Below, piece by piece: positions 8,429 through 16,874 of a DNA stretch of 43,465 nucleotides (the stretch's first letter is position 1; each line of letters opens with the position of its first letter). The DNA lies in NCBI GenBank assembly GCA_900554565.1, contig USHX01000014.1:1-43465 (forward strand), written 5' to 3'. Source of the stretch: an uncultured Clostridium sp. (lineage in GTDB: Bacteria > Bacillota > Clostridia > TANB77 > CAG-508). The notes below the pieces were generated by a model that made no database searches, had not been told where the DNA came from, and worked only from the letters and a program-made list of their open reading frames with translations. Both the position numbers and the translations under genes were made by a program.

Positions 8429-8440
8429 TTTGCTTCCTCC

Positions 8441-8757
8441 TTTATTTATTTATAATATATAAAATATTTTTAGTAGTAATAGTATTAGGTCCTGTGGAAA
8501 CTGTGGAAAACTATGTTGAAAGTTAGAATCCCTAGCAAAAATGATGTTTATAACTTAGTGGATAACTTTCAAAATAATCCACAGGTTAAAATTGGAAATG
8601 TGGAAAAGTGAGATATACACAGTTTATACACAGGTTATAAACACCCCCATGTGGATAACGCATGTAAGGCTTCCGTAGGAATAGCTAAGATATCATTTTC
8701 CAAACAATCATTTTTCCAAACACAAATTTCAAAAAAATCTTGAAAGTATTTTGGTTA
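8441..8757. other. oriC core: DnaA boxes, DnaA-trio and unwinding element
   Basis: Read on the minus strand: a cluster of DnaA boxes comes first (8658-8650 TTATCCACA; 8624-8632 TTATACACA on the plus strand; 8575-8583 TAATCCACA; 8565-8557). Two abutting weaker boxes follow (TTTCCACA type, 8510-8493), then a short GGACC, then CTAATACTATTACTACTA (8488-8471), then 30 bp of pure A/T (8470-8441) up to the dnaN ribosome site. Box, GC-rich step, 3-nt trio repeat and AT-rich DUE is the order described for the Bacillus subtilis basal unwinding system. Opening would start next to dnaN. Confidence 0.85.
8471..8488 (-). promoter_or_regulatory. DnaA-trio element
   Basis: The plus strand reads TAG TAG TAA TAG TAT TAG, six trinucleotides of the DnaA-trio type. 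They sit between two abutting DnaA-like boxes and the AT-rich stretch. In the known system a DnaA filament binds one strand of these repeats and melts the neighbouring DNA. Confidence 0.75.
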
Positions 8758-10110
8758 TTATTGTTTTCCATTTATGATAATGTTTTTCACACTATCCACA
8801 ATTAACTTAGTATTAGTTTTTTCTTTAACTTCTTTTTCAATTTTCTTGCAACCATGCATTACTGTTGAATGGTCTCTACCACCGAAATCTATGCCGATTT
8901 GAGGGTAAGACATATTAGCAATTTCACGGCATAAATACATAGCAATTTGTCTTGGAAAAGCAATATCATTGGACCTTTTATTACCAGATAAATCATCTTT
9001 ATTGATGCTAAAATATTTTGCAACAGTTTCTTTTATAAAATCACAAGAAATAACTTTCTCATTTTCATATTTAAACTCATTTATAATATTTTCAGCAAGT
9101 TCAATAGTTATAGGACTATGTGTTAATGAAGCTCTGGCAACAATTTTATTAAAAACTCCCTCTAACTCTCTGATGTTAGAATCAATTTTGTTAGAAATAT
9201 TAGAAAGAATAAAATCATCAATGATAATATTCTCATCTTGAGCTTTTTTTCTTAAAATTGCTAAACGAGTTTCATAATCTGGACAAGAAATATCAGCTAA
9301 AAGTCCCCATTCAAATCTAGATTTTAGCCTATCTTCCAAAAATTGAATATCTCTTGGAGGCTTATCACTAGAAATGATAATTTGTTTACCTTCTTCATAT
9401 AAAGCATTGAAAGTGTGGAAAAACTCTTCTTGAACTCTTTCTTTTCCGGCAATAAATTGAATATCATCAATTAACAAAACATCAATAGTTCTATATTTAT
9501 TTCTAAACATTTCATTTTTGTTATCTTTAATTGCATTAATCAATTGGTTTGTAAATTTCTCAGAAGTAACATATAAAACATTAGCTTTTCTATTATTCTC
9601 AATAATTCTATTACCTATCGCATGCATTAAGTGAGTTTTACCTAAACCAACTCCACCATAAAGAAATAGCGGATTATAAGCATTTGAAGGTTCATTTCCA
9701 ACAGCCAAAGCGGCAGCATGAGCAAATCTATTATTATTACCAACAACGAAAGTCTCAAAAGTATATTTTGAATTAAGTGTTGACTTATTAGATTCAATTT
9801 CAGCTAGATTTTCATTTGAATTTTCACTAATAATTTCAGAATCTTCTAACTTATTCTCTTTAGAAACATCAACAACAGAAAAAGTCCACTCCATGTTTGT
9901 AATGAATTTTAAAGTGTTGAAAATTAAAGATCTGTACTTATTTTCGATGAAATCTTGTTGAAATTCTGAATTAGTTGTAAAAACAATATGGTTACCATCA
10001 ATGCTTCTGATTCCTAATGGCACAATCCAAGTTTCATAAGATATTTGTGTTAATTCTGGCTTTAAAACTTCTTTTATTTTTGCAATCAATTCTTCTTTTT
10101 CGATAGCCAT
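8758..10110 (-). CDS. dnaA: Chromosomal replication initiator DnaA
   Basis: An AAA+ initiator that binds DnaA boxes and opens oriC. It has 450 residues. Domain I (1-85) holds the conserved SYETWIVPL. Next come a short acidic linker and the AAA+ domain with YTFETFVVGNNNRFAHAAA, Walker A GGVGLGKTH and Walker B VLLIDDIQF. Domain IV ends with the DnaA-box-reading signature GGRDHSTVMHGCKKI. The ribosome site AAAGGATG lies before the ATG. It is flanked on both sides by DnaA boxes, so it is likely autoregulated. A probable promoter is TTGACT (10288-10283) with TTATTA (10265-10260) on the minus strand. Confidence 0.98.
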   Translation of the reverse strand: MAIEKEELIAKIKEVLKPELTQISYETWIVPLGIRSIDGNHIVFTTNSEFQQDFIENKYRSLIFNTLKFITNMEWTFSVVDVSKENKLEDSEIISENSNENLAEIESNKSTLNSKYTFETFVVGNNNRFAHAAALAVGNEPSNAYNPLFLYGGVGLGKTHLMHAIGNRIIENNRKANVLYVTSEKFTNQLINAIKDNKNEMFRNKYRTIDVLLIDDIQFIAGKERVQEEFFHTFNALYEEGKQIIISSDKPPRDIQFLEDRLKSRFEWGLLADISCPDYETRLAILRKKAQDENIIIDDFILSNISNKIDSNIRELEGVFNKIVARASLTHSPITIELAENIINEFKYENEKVISCDFIKETVAKYFSINKDDLSGNKRSNDIAFPRQIAMYLCREIANMSYPQIGIDFGGRDHSTVMHGCKKIEKEVKEKTNTKLIVDSVKNIIINGKQ

Positions 10111-10135
10111 CTACAAATCATCCTTTCTTTAAAAA

Positions 10136-10345
10136 TTATCCACAAAGTTATCCACAGGTGTTGATAACTTTGTAATGTTTTTGTAAAAAATCCAAAAGCT
10201 TACACGAACAAAAATTCAAGTAATACCAGTAAAAATCTTACTTATTTTTTACTTTCACATAATAACAAATTTTGATATGATAAGTCAATATGATTGTGGA
10301 AAAAAATTTTTTCTTGTGGATAATTTGTAAAAAAACTGTGGATAA
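10136..10345. promoter_or_regulatory. DnaA-box cluster upstream of dnaA (incC-like)
   Basis: TTATCCACA occurs at 10136-10144 and 10148-10156. The inverted form TGTGGATAA occurs at 10315-10323 and 10337-10345, and a near match TTGTGGAAA at about 10294. The cluster brackets the predicted dnaA promoter, as expected for autorepression and for the upstream half of a bipartite origin. The rest of 10111-10434 is AT-rich spacer with no gene. Confidence 0.85.
10260..10288 (-). promoter_or_regulatory. Probable dnaA promoter
   Basis: On the minus strand TTGACT (10288-10283) is 17 nt from TTATTA (10265-10260). It lies between the two pairs of DnaA boxes, 150 bp upstream of the dnaA start. The -10 is imperfect. 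Confidence 0.5.
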
Positions 10346-10434
10346 TTCAAAAAATATTACAAAAATATTACAAAAAGCAAAAATAAAATAAAATTATGTA
10401 AAACAAAAAAACAGAAGAAATTGCAAAAAACATC

Positions 10435-10464
10435 TTGACATTTATAGCAAAGCTAGGGTATAAT
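10435..10464 (+). promoter_or_regulatory. rpmH promoter
   Basis: TTGACA (10435-10440) and TATAAT (10459-10464) are both perfect consensus hexamers, 18 nt apart, with an extended-like GGG just upstream of the -10. The transcript would start near 10471, about 75 nt before rpmH. Confidence 0.85.
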
Positions 10465-10547
10465 CGATATACTTGTTATTTTGTAAAAAAATAATATCCG
10501 TAGCGATACGGAGATTTTATAAAAAAATCAATTAGGAGGTGTTAAGA

Positions 10548-10682
10548 ATGAAAAGAACATTCCAACCAAAAAACAGACAAGAAAAGAAAGAACACGGATT
10601 TATGAAAAGAATGAAAACAAGAGCAGGAAGAAACATATTAAAAGCAAGAAGAGCAAAAGGAAGAAAAAAACTAAGTGCTTAA
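10548..10682 (+). CDS. rpmH: 50S ribosomal protein L34
   Basis: A small basic protein of the large ribosomal subunit, 44 residues, standard for the family. It starts MKRTFQPKNRQ and contains HGFMKRMKTRAGRNILKARRAKGRKKLSA, which matches L34 across its whole length. AGGAGGTG lies 6 nt upstream of the ATG. It is the first gene of the rightward operon and has a strong promoter of its own. Confidence 0.97.
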   Translation: MKRTFQPKNRQEKKEHGFMKRMKTRAGRNILKARRAKGRKKLSA

Positions 10683-10729
10683 TTAATTTGAATTATGTTT
10701 TATTAATATAATAAAAATATTAGTAAAAG

Positions 10730-10760
10730 AAGGCCGCGAATTAACATTAGCGAGCCTTTT
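10730..10760 (+). terminator. Weak hairpin between rpmH and rnpA
   Basis: AAGGC-CGC (10730-10737) pairs with GCG-A-GCCTT (10750-10758) with one bulged A, followed by a short TT. The stem is short and the T-run is only four bases. It may act as an attenuator that lowers rnpA relative to rpmH. Confidence 0.45.
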
Positions 10761-10786
10761 GCTACATGATTCAGGGAAGTAAAACA

Positions 10787-11134
10787 ATGAAAAAAACAAA
10801 AATGTTAAAAAAAAATTATGAATTTAAAAATGTATTATCAAAGGGAAAATACTATTCAGGTCAATGTATAGAAGCATTTGTTAAAAAAAATAACAAAGAA
10901 AAAAACTACTTAGGAATAGCAATAGGAGTAAAAATAGCAAAAGCAACAAAAAGAAACTATATAAAAAGATTAATAAGAGAAAATTATAAAAATCTTGAGA
11001 ATAGTATAGAAACAGGAAATAGCATTGTCTTTTTATGGAAGAAAAAGACACCAATAGAAAATGCAAAATATGAAAACATAGAAAAAGACATGAAAAAAAT
11101 CTTTGATAAAGCAGAAATAATAAAGGAAAAATAA
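10787..11134 (+). CDS. rnpA: Ribonuclease P protein component
   Basis: The protein cofactor that helps RNase P RNA cut tRNA leaders. The family core is clear: KNYEFKNVLSKGKYY near the start, and the RNA-binding segment VGVKIAKATKRNYIKRLIREN in the order KxxxRNxxKR. The start is taken at ATG 10787 (MKKTKMLKKNYEF, 115 residues), served by AGGGAAG; the earlier ATG at 10766 has no ribosome site. Its stop overlaps the yidD start by one base (TAATG). Confidence 0.95.
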   Translation: MKKTKMLKKNYEFKNVLSKGKYYSGQCIEAFVKKNNKEKNYLGIAIGVKIAKATKRNYIKRLIRENYKNLENSIETGNSIVFLWKKKTPIENAKYENIEKDMKKIFDKAEIIKEK

Positions 11135-11352
11135 TGAAAAAATTACTTATAAAACTAATTGAATGGTATCAAGAAAACATATCAATATGGTTTAAAAGTA
11201 AAAACATAAATTGCAAATTTCATCCAACTTGCTCAGAATATACAAAACAAGCAATAAAAAAATATGGAGCAGGGAAGGGTACAATACTTGGAATACGTAG
11301 AATTTTAAGATGTAACCCTTTTTCAAAAGGTGGATATGATCCATTAAAATAG
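11134..11352 (+). CDS. yidD: Membrane protein insertion efficiency factor YidD
   Basis: A small membrane-associated protein that assists YidC-dependent insertion. It has 72 residues. The family signature is complete: an N-terminal amphipathic helix (LLIKLIEWYQENIS), CKFHPTCSEYTKQAI, a glycine-rich KYGAGKGTILGIRRILRCNPF, and the GGYDPL end. The three conserved cysteines are present. It overlaps rnpA by one base and is followed after 17 bp by yidC, so all are probably co-translated. Confidence 0.96.
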   Translation: MKKLLIKLIEWYQENISIWFKSKNINCKFHPTCSEYTKQAIKKYGAGKGTILGIRRILRCNPFSKGGYDPLK

Positions 11353-11369
11353 AGCTAGGAGGAATTAAA

Positions 11370-12257
11370 ATGTTTCAATTTTTTGCAAACATATTTGGTT
11401 ATTTACTGCAATTACTATATATGCTGATAAATAACTATGGTTTAGCAATTATATTATTTACACTAATAATAAAATTGTTATTGCTACCATTATCAATAAA
11501 GCAACAAAAAACAATGAAAAAAAGTGCTAAATTACAAGATAAAATGAAAGCAATTCAATTTAAATACAAAAATGACCAAGAAAAAATGAACCAAGAAATG
11601 ATGAACTTATATAAAAGTGAAAACATGAGTCCATTTAGTGGTTGTTTAGTAGGAATATTACAATTTGTATTGTTAATATCAATATTTTATCTAGTAAAAA
11701 GTCCATTAACATATATGGAAAAAGTGCCACAAGACAAGATATCACAATATGTACAACAACTAAAAGATGAAGAAAAAGTTGTAAGTAATGTATATCCGGA
11801 AATAGACTTAATACGTGAGTATGACTTCTTAAAAGAGAAAAATCCAGAAGATGAAACAGTAGAAAAATTAAATGTTAAAATGGATTTTTTCGGATTAGAT
11901 TTAAGCAAAATACCACAACAAAACATGACAGACTATACAGTGTATATAATCCCAGTATTATATATAATTTCATCATTTATCTCAATAAGAATGACAACAC
12001 AAATGCAAGAAAAACAAAACAAAGAAAAAGAAGAAGTACAAATTGATGGAACAACTGGAAAAGAACTAGAACCAAAAGAAGAAGAAAATGAAATGGATGC
12101 AGTAATGCAAACAAATAAAATGATGTCATGGATGATGCCAATAATGTCTATATCAATAGCCTTTGTAGCACCATTAGGACTAGCTTTATATTGGCTAATG
12201 AGCAATATACTTATGATTGCTGAAAGATTAGTTTTAAACAAAATAATAAAAGACTAA
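11370..12257 (+). CDS. yidC: Membrane protein insertase YidC/OxaA/SpoIIIJ
   Basis: Inserts and folds membrane proteins at the cytoplasmic membrane. It has 295 residues, the short Gram-positive form. Five hydrophobic segments are spread over about residues 5-35, 90-115, 185-205 and 250-290. The conserved cytoplasmic hairpin with KKSAKLQDKMKAIQFKYKND lies between the first two, and the MMPIMS segment is near residue 250. No lipobox cysteine is visible at the N-terminus, unlike Bacillus SpoIIIJ. The central loop (about 120-180) is unusually long and charged. AGGAGG precedes the ATG, and it pairs with jag downstream. Confidence 0.95.
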   Translation: MFQFFANIFGYLLQLLYMLINNYGLAIILFTLIIKLLLLPLSIKQQKTMKKSAKLQDKMKAIQFKYKNDQEKMNQEMMNLYKSENMSPFSGCLVGILQFVLLISIFYLVKSPLTYMEKVPQDKISQYVQQLKDEEKVVSNVYPEIDLIREYDFLKEKNPEDETVEKLNVKMDFFGLDLSKIPQQNMTDYTVYIIPVLYIISSFISIRMTTQMQEKQNKEKEEVQIDGTTGKELEPKEEENEMDAVMQTNKMMSWMMPIMSISIAFVAPLGLALYWLMSNILMIAERLVLNKIIKD

Positions 12258-12271
12258 GGGAGGCAAAAAAT

Positions 12272-12982
12272 ATGTCAAACAGTATAATAGCAGAAGGAAA
12301 AACTACAAATGAAGCAATAGAAAATGGACTAAAACAACTAAAAGTATCAAAAAAAATGGTAGATATAAAAGTACTTGAAAATGAAGAAAAACGTAGCTTT
12401 TTCAGTATATTAGCACCAAGAGTAGTAAAAGTTGAATTAACAGTAAAAGAAAATCCGGAAAAAGAAGAAAAAAGTACAAAAACAGAAACAAAAAAGCCTA
12501 AAAAAGAAATAATATTAACAGAAAAAGAACAAGAAGAAGCTGAGAAAAACATAGAAAAATTCTTAAAAGAGCTAAAAGAAAGCATAAAAGAAGAATTTGA
12601 ATATGAAATAGTCAAAACAAGTTCAAAAATAAATGTTAATTTAAATGGTGAAGGACTAGGATATTTAATAGGATATAGGGGAGAAACACTATATGCTATG
12701 CAAAATATAATGTCAACAATAGCTGGAAAAGGAATACAAAATAGAGTAAGAGTAATCTTAGACATACAAGGATATAAAGAAAAAAGAGAAAAAACATTAG
12801 AAGAATTAGCAAAAAAAGTTGCTAAAACAGTAATAAGAACAAAAAAATCAATAAAATTAGAACCAATGCAAGCATATGAAAGAAAAATAATACATAGTGC
12901 ATTGCAAGAAAATGAAAAAATAGAAACAATTAGTGTTGGAGAAGAGCCACACAGAAGAATTGTAATATCATTAAAAAAATAA
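12272..12982 (+). CDS. jag: RNA-binding protein Jag/KhpB (SpoIIIJ-associated)
   Basis: An RNA-binding partner in the KhpA/KhpB system that influences cell envelope growth. It has 236 residues. The Jag-N domain is at residues 1-55 (EGKTTNEAIENGLKQL...FSILAPRVVKVEL), followed by a lysine/glutamate-rich linker. A KH domain with the GYLIGYRGETLYAMQNIMS loop is near residue 130. A C-terminal R3H domain follows (ERKIIHSALQENEKIETISVGEEPHRRIVI). It lies 14 bp after yidC. A terminator or attenuator follows it. Confidence 0.95.
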   Translation: MSNSIIAEGKTTNEAIENGLKQLKVSKKMVDIKVLENEEKRSFFSILAPRVVKVELTVKENPEKEEKSTKTETKKPKKEIILTEKEQEEAEKNIEKFLKELKESIKEEFEYEIVKTSSKINVNLNGEGLGYLIGYRGETLYAMQNIMSTIAGKGIQNRVRVILDIQGYKEKREKTLEELAKKVAKTVIRTKKSIKLEPMQAYERKIIHSALQENEKIETISVGEEPHRRIVISLKK

Positions 12983-12997
12983 ATATAATAAAATCGG

Positions 12998-13060
12998 AGG
13001 TCAAAGGTCGGATTTTACAAAAATAAACATTTGTAAACTCTAAATTTGGCCTTTTTTATT
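12998..13060 (+). terminator. Terminator/attenuator between jag and mnmE
   Basis: AGGTCAAA (12998-13005) pairs with TTTGGCCT (13045-13052), followed by TTTTTATTTT. An inner hairpin TTTACAAA/TTTGTAAA sits between the arms. A second option, AAATC with GGATTT at 12991-13015, competes with the outer stem, so an attenuator is possible. Confidence 0.6.
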
Positions 13061-13082
13061 TTATAAAAGAAAGGAAAATAAA

Positions 13083-14454
13083 ATGAGTACAATAGCATCA
13101 ATATCTACGGCTCCACGGAATTGGCGGAATTGGTATAATAAGAATGAGCGGAGAAAAATCATTTGAAATATTAGAGAAAATATTTGAACCAAAGAAAAAG
13201 CAAAGCATAGAAGAAATAAAAGGATACACAATAAAATATGGAAATATAGTAGAAAATGGGGAAGTAGTAGATGAAGTATTAGTTTCATATTTTAAAGCGC
13301 CAAAAAGCTATACAACAGAGAATATGTGCGAAATAAACTCACATGGTGGAACTGTAATAATAAGAAAAATACTAGAATTATGCTTAAAAAATGGAGCAGA
13401 TTTGGCAGAACCAGGAGAATTCACCAAAAGAGCATTTTTAAATGGCAGAATAGACCTATTACAGGCAGAATCTGTAATAGATGTAATAAATGCAAAATCA
13501 GAAAGAGAAGCAAAAACAGGGATAAAACAGCTAGAAGGATATCTTTCAAAGGAAATTGCAGATATAAAAAAAGAGATAATGGAAGTAATGATAAATATAG
13601 ATGTATCAATAGATTATCCAGAATATGATACACCAGATGTAACAAACAAACAAATAGAAAACATGTTAGAAAATGTACAAAAAAAGCTAGAAAAACTAGA
13701 AAAAAGCTTTGATAATGGAAAAATAATCAAAGAAGGAATAAAAACAGCGATAATAGGAAAGCCAAATGCGGGAAAATCATCATTATTAAATGCGATTTTA
13801 AAAGAAGATAGGGCAATAGTTACAGAATATGAAGGAACAACAAGAGACACAATAGAAGAATTTGTAACAATAAATGGAATACCGTTAAAACTTGTTGATA
13901 CTGCAGGAATAAGAAATGCAAAAGATGAAGTAGAAAAGATAGGAATAGAAAAGTCTAGGGAAATAGCAAGTACAGCGGATTTAGTAATTGCATTATTTGA
14001 TTCATCTAAGGATCTAGATGATGAAGATTTAGAAATTTTAGAAATAGCAAAAAACAAAAAATCAATAATAATATTAAACAAAATGGACTTGGCAACAAAA
14101 ATAAATGAACAAAATGAAAAAATAAAACAAACAAATGCACCTATAATAAAAATATCTGCACTAAAAAAAGAGGGAATAGAAAAATTAGAAGAAGAAATTA
14201 CAAAATTATTTAATCTAAACGAAATAAATTTAGATAATGAAATTGTAATAACAAATGCAAGACATAAAAATTTAATATCAAAAGCGATAGAAAATGTAAA
14301 AAAGACAAAAGAGACTATGAAAAATGAAATGCCACTTGATATTGTTGCAATATTTATAAAAGATATTTTAGAAGACTTAGCAAACATAACAGGAGAAATT
14401 GTAACTGATGATATAATAGATGAAATTTTTGCTAAGTTCTGTTTAGGAAAATAA
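13083..14454 (+). pseudogene. mnmE: mnmE (tRNA U34 GTPase) with an apparent +1 frameshift near the start
   Basis: MnmE, with MnmG, makes the 5-carboxymethylaminomethyl group on U34 of several tRNAs. The ATG at 13083 gives MSTIASISTAP, the family start. One extra base at 13113-13119 (CCA C GGA) then shifts the frame. From 13117 the other frame reads GIGGIGIIRMSGEKSF and on to a normal end, CLGK. The rejoined protein would have 456 residues. It has the N-terminal formyl-tetrahydrofolate domain, G1 GKPNAGKSS, G3 DTAG, G4 NKMD and the C-terminal cysteine. As written, only a product from ATG 13144 (436 residues) avoids the shift, and it lacks the first strand. An assembly error is at least as likely as a real mutation, since the rest is well conserved. 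Confidence 0.85.
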
Positions 14455-14957
14455 TAGAAAAATAACACACGAGAATTAGAAATAAGGCAAAAACATACAA
14501 AAACCATATAACTTGTAGGCGAAAATAATAAAAACGAAATACAAGCATTCTGAAAACAAATATGAAGATGGGTTAAAAAGTATAAAAAATAGAAAAAGCA
14601 ACAGGAACCTATAGATAAATGTTATAATAATTTGTTAGGTTACATAAGAAAAAACTAATAAGTTAAAATTTATAAAATACATTCGACAAAATTCGACAAA
14701 ACTGGGAATAATAGTAAAAATAAAGAAAAACTAATATTAACAGACTAAAAACTATAAACTAATAAGTAAATGTTATACTAATAATAAATAAAACGGTGAT
14801 TTTTGTTTCACACGGAAGGAACAAAAAGAACAAAAAAACATATAAAATTGGGAACAAAAATCGGACCAAACTAGAATCTATAAGGAAATAATTCAAAATA
14901 TAGAAAGTTTTTTTAATAACAAAATAAAAATAGATATATAAGAAAGGAAGAAAATTG
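14455..14957 (+). other. 500-bp non-coding gap between mnmE and mnmG
   Basis: Unusually long for an operon of this type. It holds a perfect tandem pair of Spo0A-type boxes (14682-14698), a possible AACCT/AGGTT hairpin at about 14609-14640, repeated GGAACAAAAA words near 14816-14860, and a half-match to the parS site (TGTTTCAC, 14801-14808). I see no coding region. The ribosome site of mnmG (AAAGGAAG) is at its end. Confidence 0.5.
14682..14698 (-). promoter_or_regulatory. Perfect tandem Spo0A boxes
   Basis: On the minus strand this reads TGTCGAA TTT TGTCGAA: two perfect consensus 0A boxes on a 10-bp pitch, the arrangement of the Bacillus abrB operator. They lie in the mnmE-mnmG gap, about 270 bp upstream of mnmG. 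spo0A itself is outside the window. Confidence 0.6.
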
Positions 14958-16850
14958 ATGGAACTAAAAAATGGAGAATATTTTGCAGGAGAATATGATA
15001 TAGCAGTAATTGGTGCGGGACATGCTGGGTGCGAAGCAGGACTTGCAGCAGCAAGACTTGGAATGAAGACACTAATATTTTCAATAAGCCTAGAAGCAAT
15101 AGCAAATATGCCATGTAACCCACATATAGGTGGAAGCTCTAAAGGGCATTTAGTAAGAGAAATAGATGCTTTAGGTGGAGAAATGGGGAAAAACATAGAC
15201 AAAACAATGATTCAAATTAAAATGCTAAATACATCTAAAGGACCAGCAGTGCATTCATTAAGAGCACAAGCTGATAGAAAGAAATATCAAGCAGAAATGA
15301 AACATACTTTGGAAAAACAAGAAAACCTAGAAGTGAAACAGGGAGAAATTGTGGAAATCAAAGTAGAAAATGGCAAAATAGAGGCAATTAAAACTGATTT
15401 AGGTGCAGTATATAAAGTAAAAGCGGTAATAATGGCAACAGGTACATACTTAAAAGGAAAAATATTTATAGGAGAATATTCAAAAGAAAGTGGCCCAGAT
15501 GGCGTAGCTGCAGCGAATAAGCTATCAGATTGCTTAAAGAACATTGGAATCGAATTAATAAGATTTAAAACTGGAACACCTGCAAGAATAAACAGAAGAA
15601 GTATAGATTTTAGCAAAATGGAAGTACAAAAGGGAGATAATGGAATAGAAGCGTTTTCGTTCGAAAATGAACCAAAAGATTTCGAACAAGTTGACTGTTA
15701 TTTAACATATACAAATGAAAAAACACATGAAATAATAAGAAAAAACTTAAAACGTTCACCATTATATGCAGGTATGATAGAAGGAACAGGGCCAAGATAC
15801 TGTCCATCAATAGAAGATAAGGTGGTTAGATTTAGTGATAAACCAAGACATCAAGCTTTTGTAGAGCCTGTAGGACTAGACACAGAAGAGATGTATATAC
15901 AAGGTATGAGTTCATCATTGCCAGAAGATGTACAAATAGCCTTATATAGAACTATTCCAGGATTAGAACATGCTGAATTTACAAGACCAGCATATGCTAT
16001 AGAATATGACTGCATAGATCCATCAAACTTAAAACTATCATTAGAATATAAAAAAATAGATGGATTATTTATGGCAGGACAAATAAATGGAACTTCAGGA
16101 TATGAGGAAGCAGCTTGCCAAGGCCTAATTGCAGGAATTAACGCAAGTAGAAAAATTGAAGGAAAAGAACCAATAATATTAGATAGAACACAAGGATATA
16201 TAGGAGTTTTAATAGATGATATTGTTACTAAAGGAACAAATGAACCATACAGAATGATGACATCTAGGGCAGAATATAGACTTTTACTAAGACAAGACAA
16301 TGCAGATTTACGATTAACACCAATTGGACATGAAGTTGGCTTGATTTCAGAAGAAAGATATGCAAAATTTGAGCAAAAAAGAGAAAATATAGAAAAAGAA
16401 ATAGTAAGACTAAAAAAACTAACAGTAAAACCAAGTAAAGAAGTAAATGAAATACTAAAAAATGCTGGAACATCAGAATTGACAACGGGTACAAAGATGG
16501 CAGAATTACTAAAAAGAACAGAAATAAACTATAATATGTTAGAAAAAATAGACCAAGAGAGACCAAAATTAACAAAACAAGAACAAGAAGAAGTAGAAAT
16601 TCAAATAAAATATGAAGGATATATAAAATTACAAGAAGCTCAAGTAGAAAAATTTAAAAAATTAGAAACAAAACTATTAGATGAAAATCTAGATTATGAG
16701 AAAATAAAAGGAATAAGCTTAGAAGGAAGACAAAAATTGAACAAATTTAAGCCACACTCAATAGGCCAAGCTTCAAGAATATCAGGGGTTTCACCTGCTG
16801 ATATATCAGTACTTTTAGTTTATTTACAACAAAAAAATAAGAGCAAATAA
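14958..16850 (+). CDS. mnmG: tRNA uridine-5-carboxymethylaminomethyl synthesis enzyme MnmG
   Basis: FAD-dependent partner of MnmE. It has 630 residues from ATG 14958, served by AAAGGAAG 7 nt upstream; the TTG at 14955 is a poorer start. The FAD-binding motif is VIGAGHAGCEAG near residue 17. The MnmG signatures MPCNPHIGGSSKGHLVREIDALGG, TGTYLKGKI, TPARINRRSIDF and GQINGTSGYEEAACQGLIAGINA are intact. The C-terminal helical domain ends RISGVSPADISVLLVYL, which contacts MnmE and tRNA. rsmG follows after 24 bp. Confidence 0.97.
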   Translation: MELKNGEYFAGEYDIAVIGAGHAGCEAGLAAARLGMKTLIFSISLEAIANMPCNPHIGGSSKGHLVREIDALGGEMGKNIDKTMIQIKMLNTSKGPAVHSLRAQADRKKYQAEMKHTLEKQENLEVKQGEIVEIKVENGKIEAIKTDLGAVYKVKAVIMATGTYLKGKIFIGEYSKESGPDGVAAANKLSDCLKNIGIELIRFKTGTPARINRRSIDFSKMEVQKGDNGIEAFSFENEPKDFEQVDCYLTYTNEKTHEIIRKNLKRSPLYAGMIEGTGPRYCPSIEDKVVRFSDKPRHQAFVEPVGLDTEEMYIQGMSSSLPEDVQIALYRTIPGLEHAEFTRPAYAIEYDCIDPSNLKLSLEYKKIDGLFMAGQINGTSGYEEAACQGLIAGINASRKIEGKEPIILDRTQGYIGVLIDDIVTKGTNEPYRMMTSRAEYRLLLRQDNADLRLTPIGHEVGLISEERYAKFEQKRENIEKEIVRLKKLTVKPSKEVNEILKNAGTSELTTGTKMAELLKRTEINYNMLEKIDQERPKLTKQEQEEVEIQIKYEGYIKLQEAQVEKFKKLETKLLDENLDYEKIKGISLEGRQKLNKFKPHSIGQASRISGVSPADISVLLVYLQQKNKSK

Positions 16851-16874
16851 TATAAATATAGAAAGGAAAATAAC

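Noticed and set aside
13110..13122. Programmed +1 frameshift in mnmE
   Set aside because: The Pro codon CCA slipping to CAC gives poor pairing, there is no known frameshift signal, and MnmE is not known to need one; error or mutation is simpler.
14801..14816. Possible parS site in the mnmE-mnmG gap (TGTTTCAC half)
   Set aside because: The left half matches the parS consensus perfectly but the right half (ACGGAAGG) has five mismatches out of eight, so it is not a convincing ParB site.
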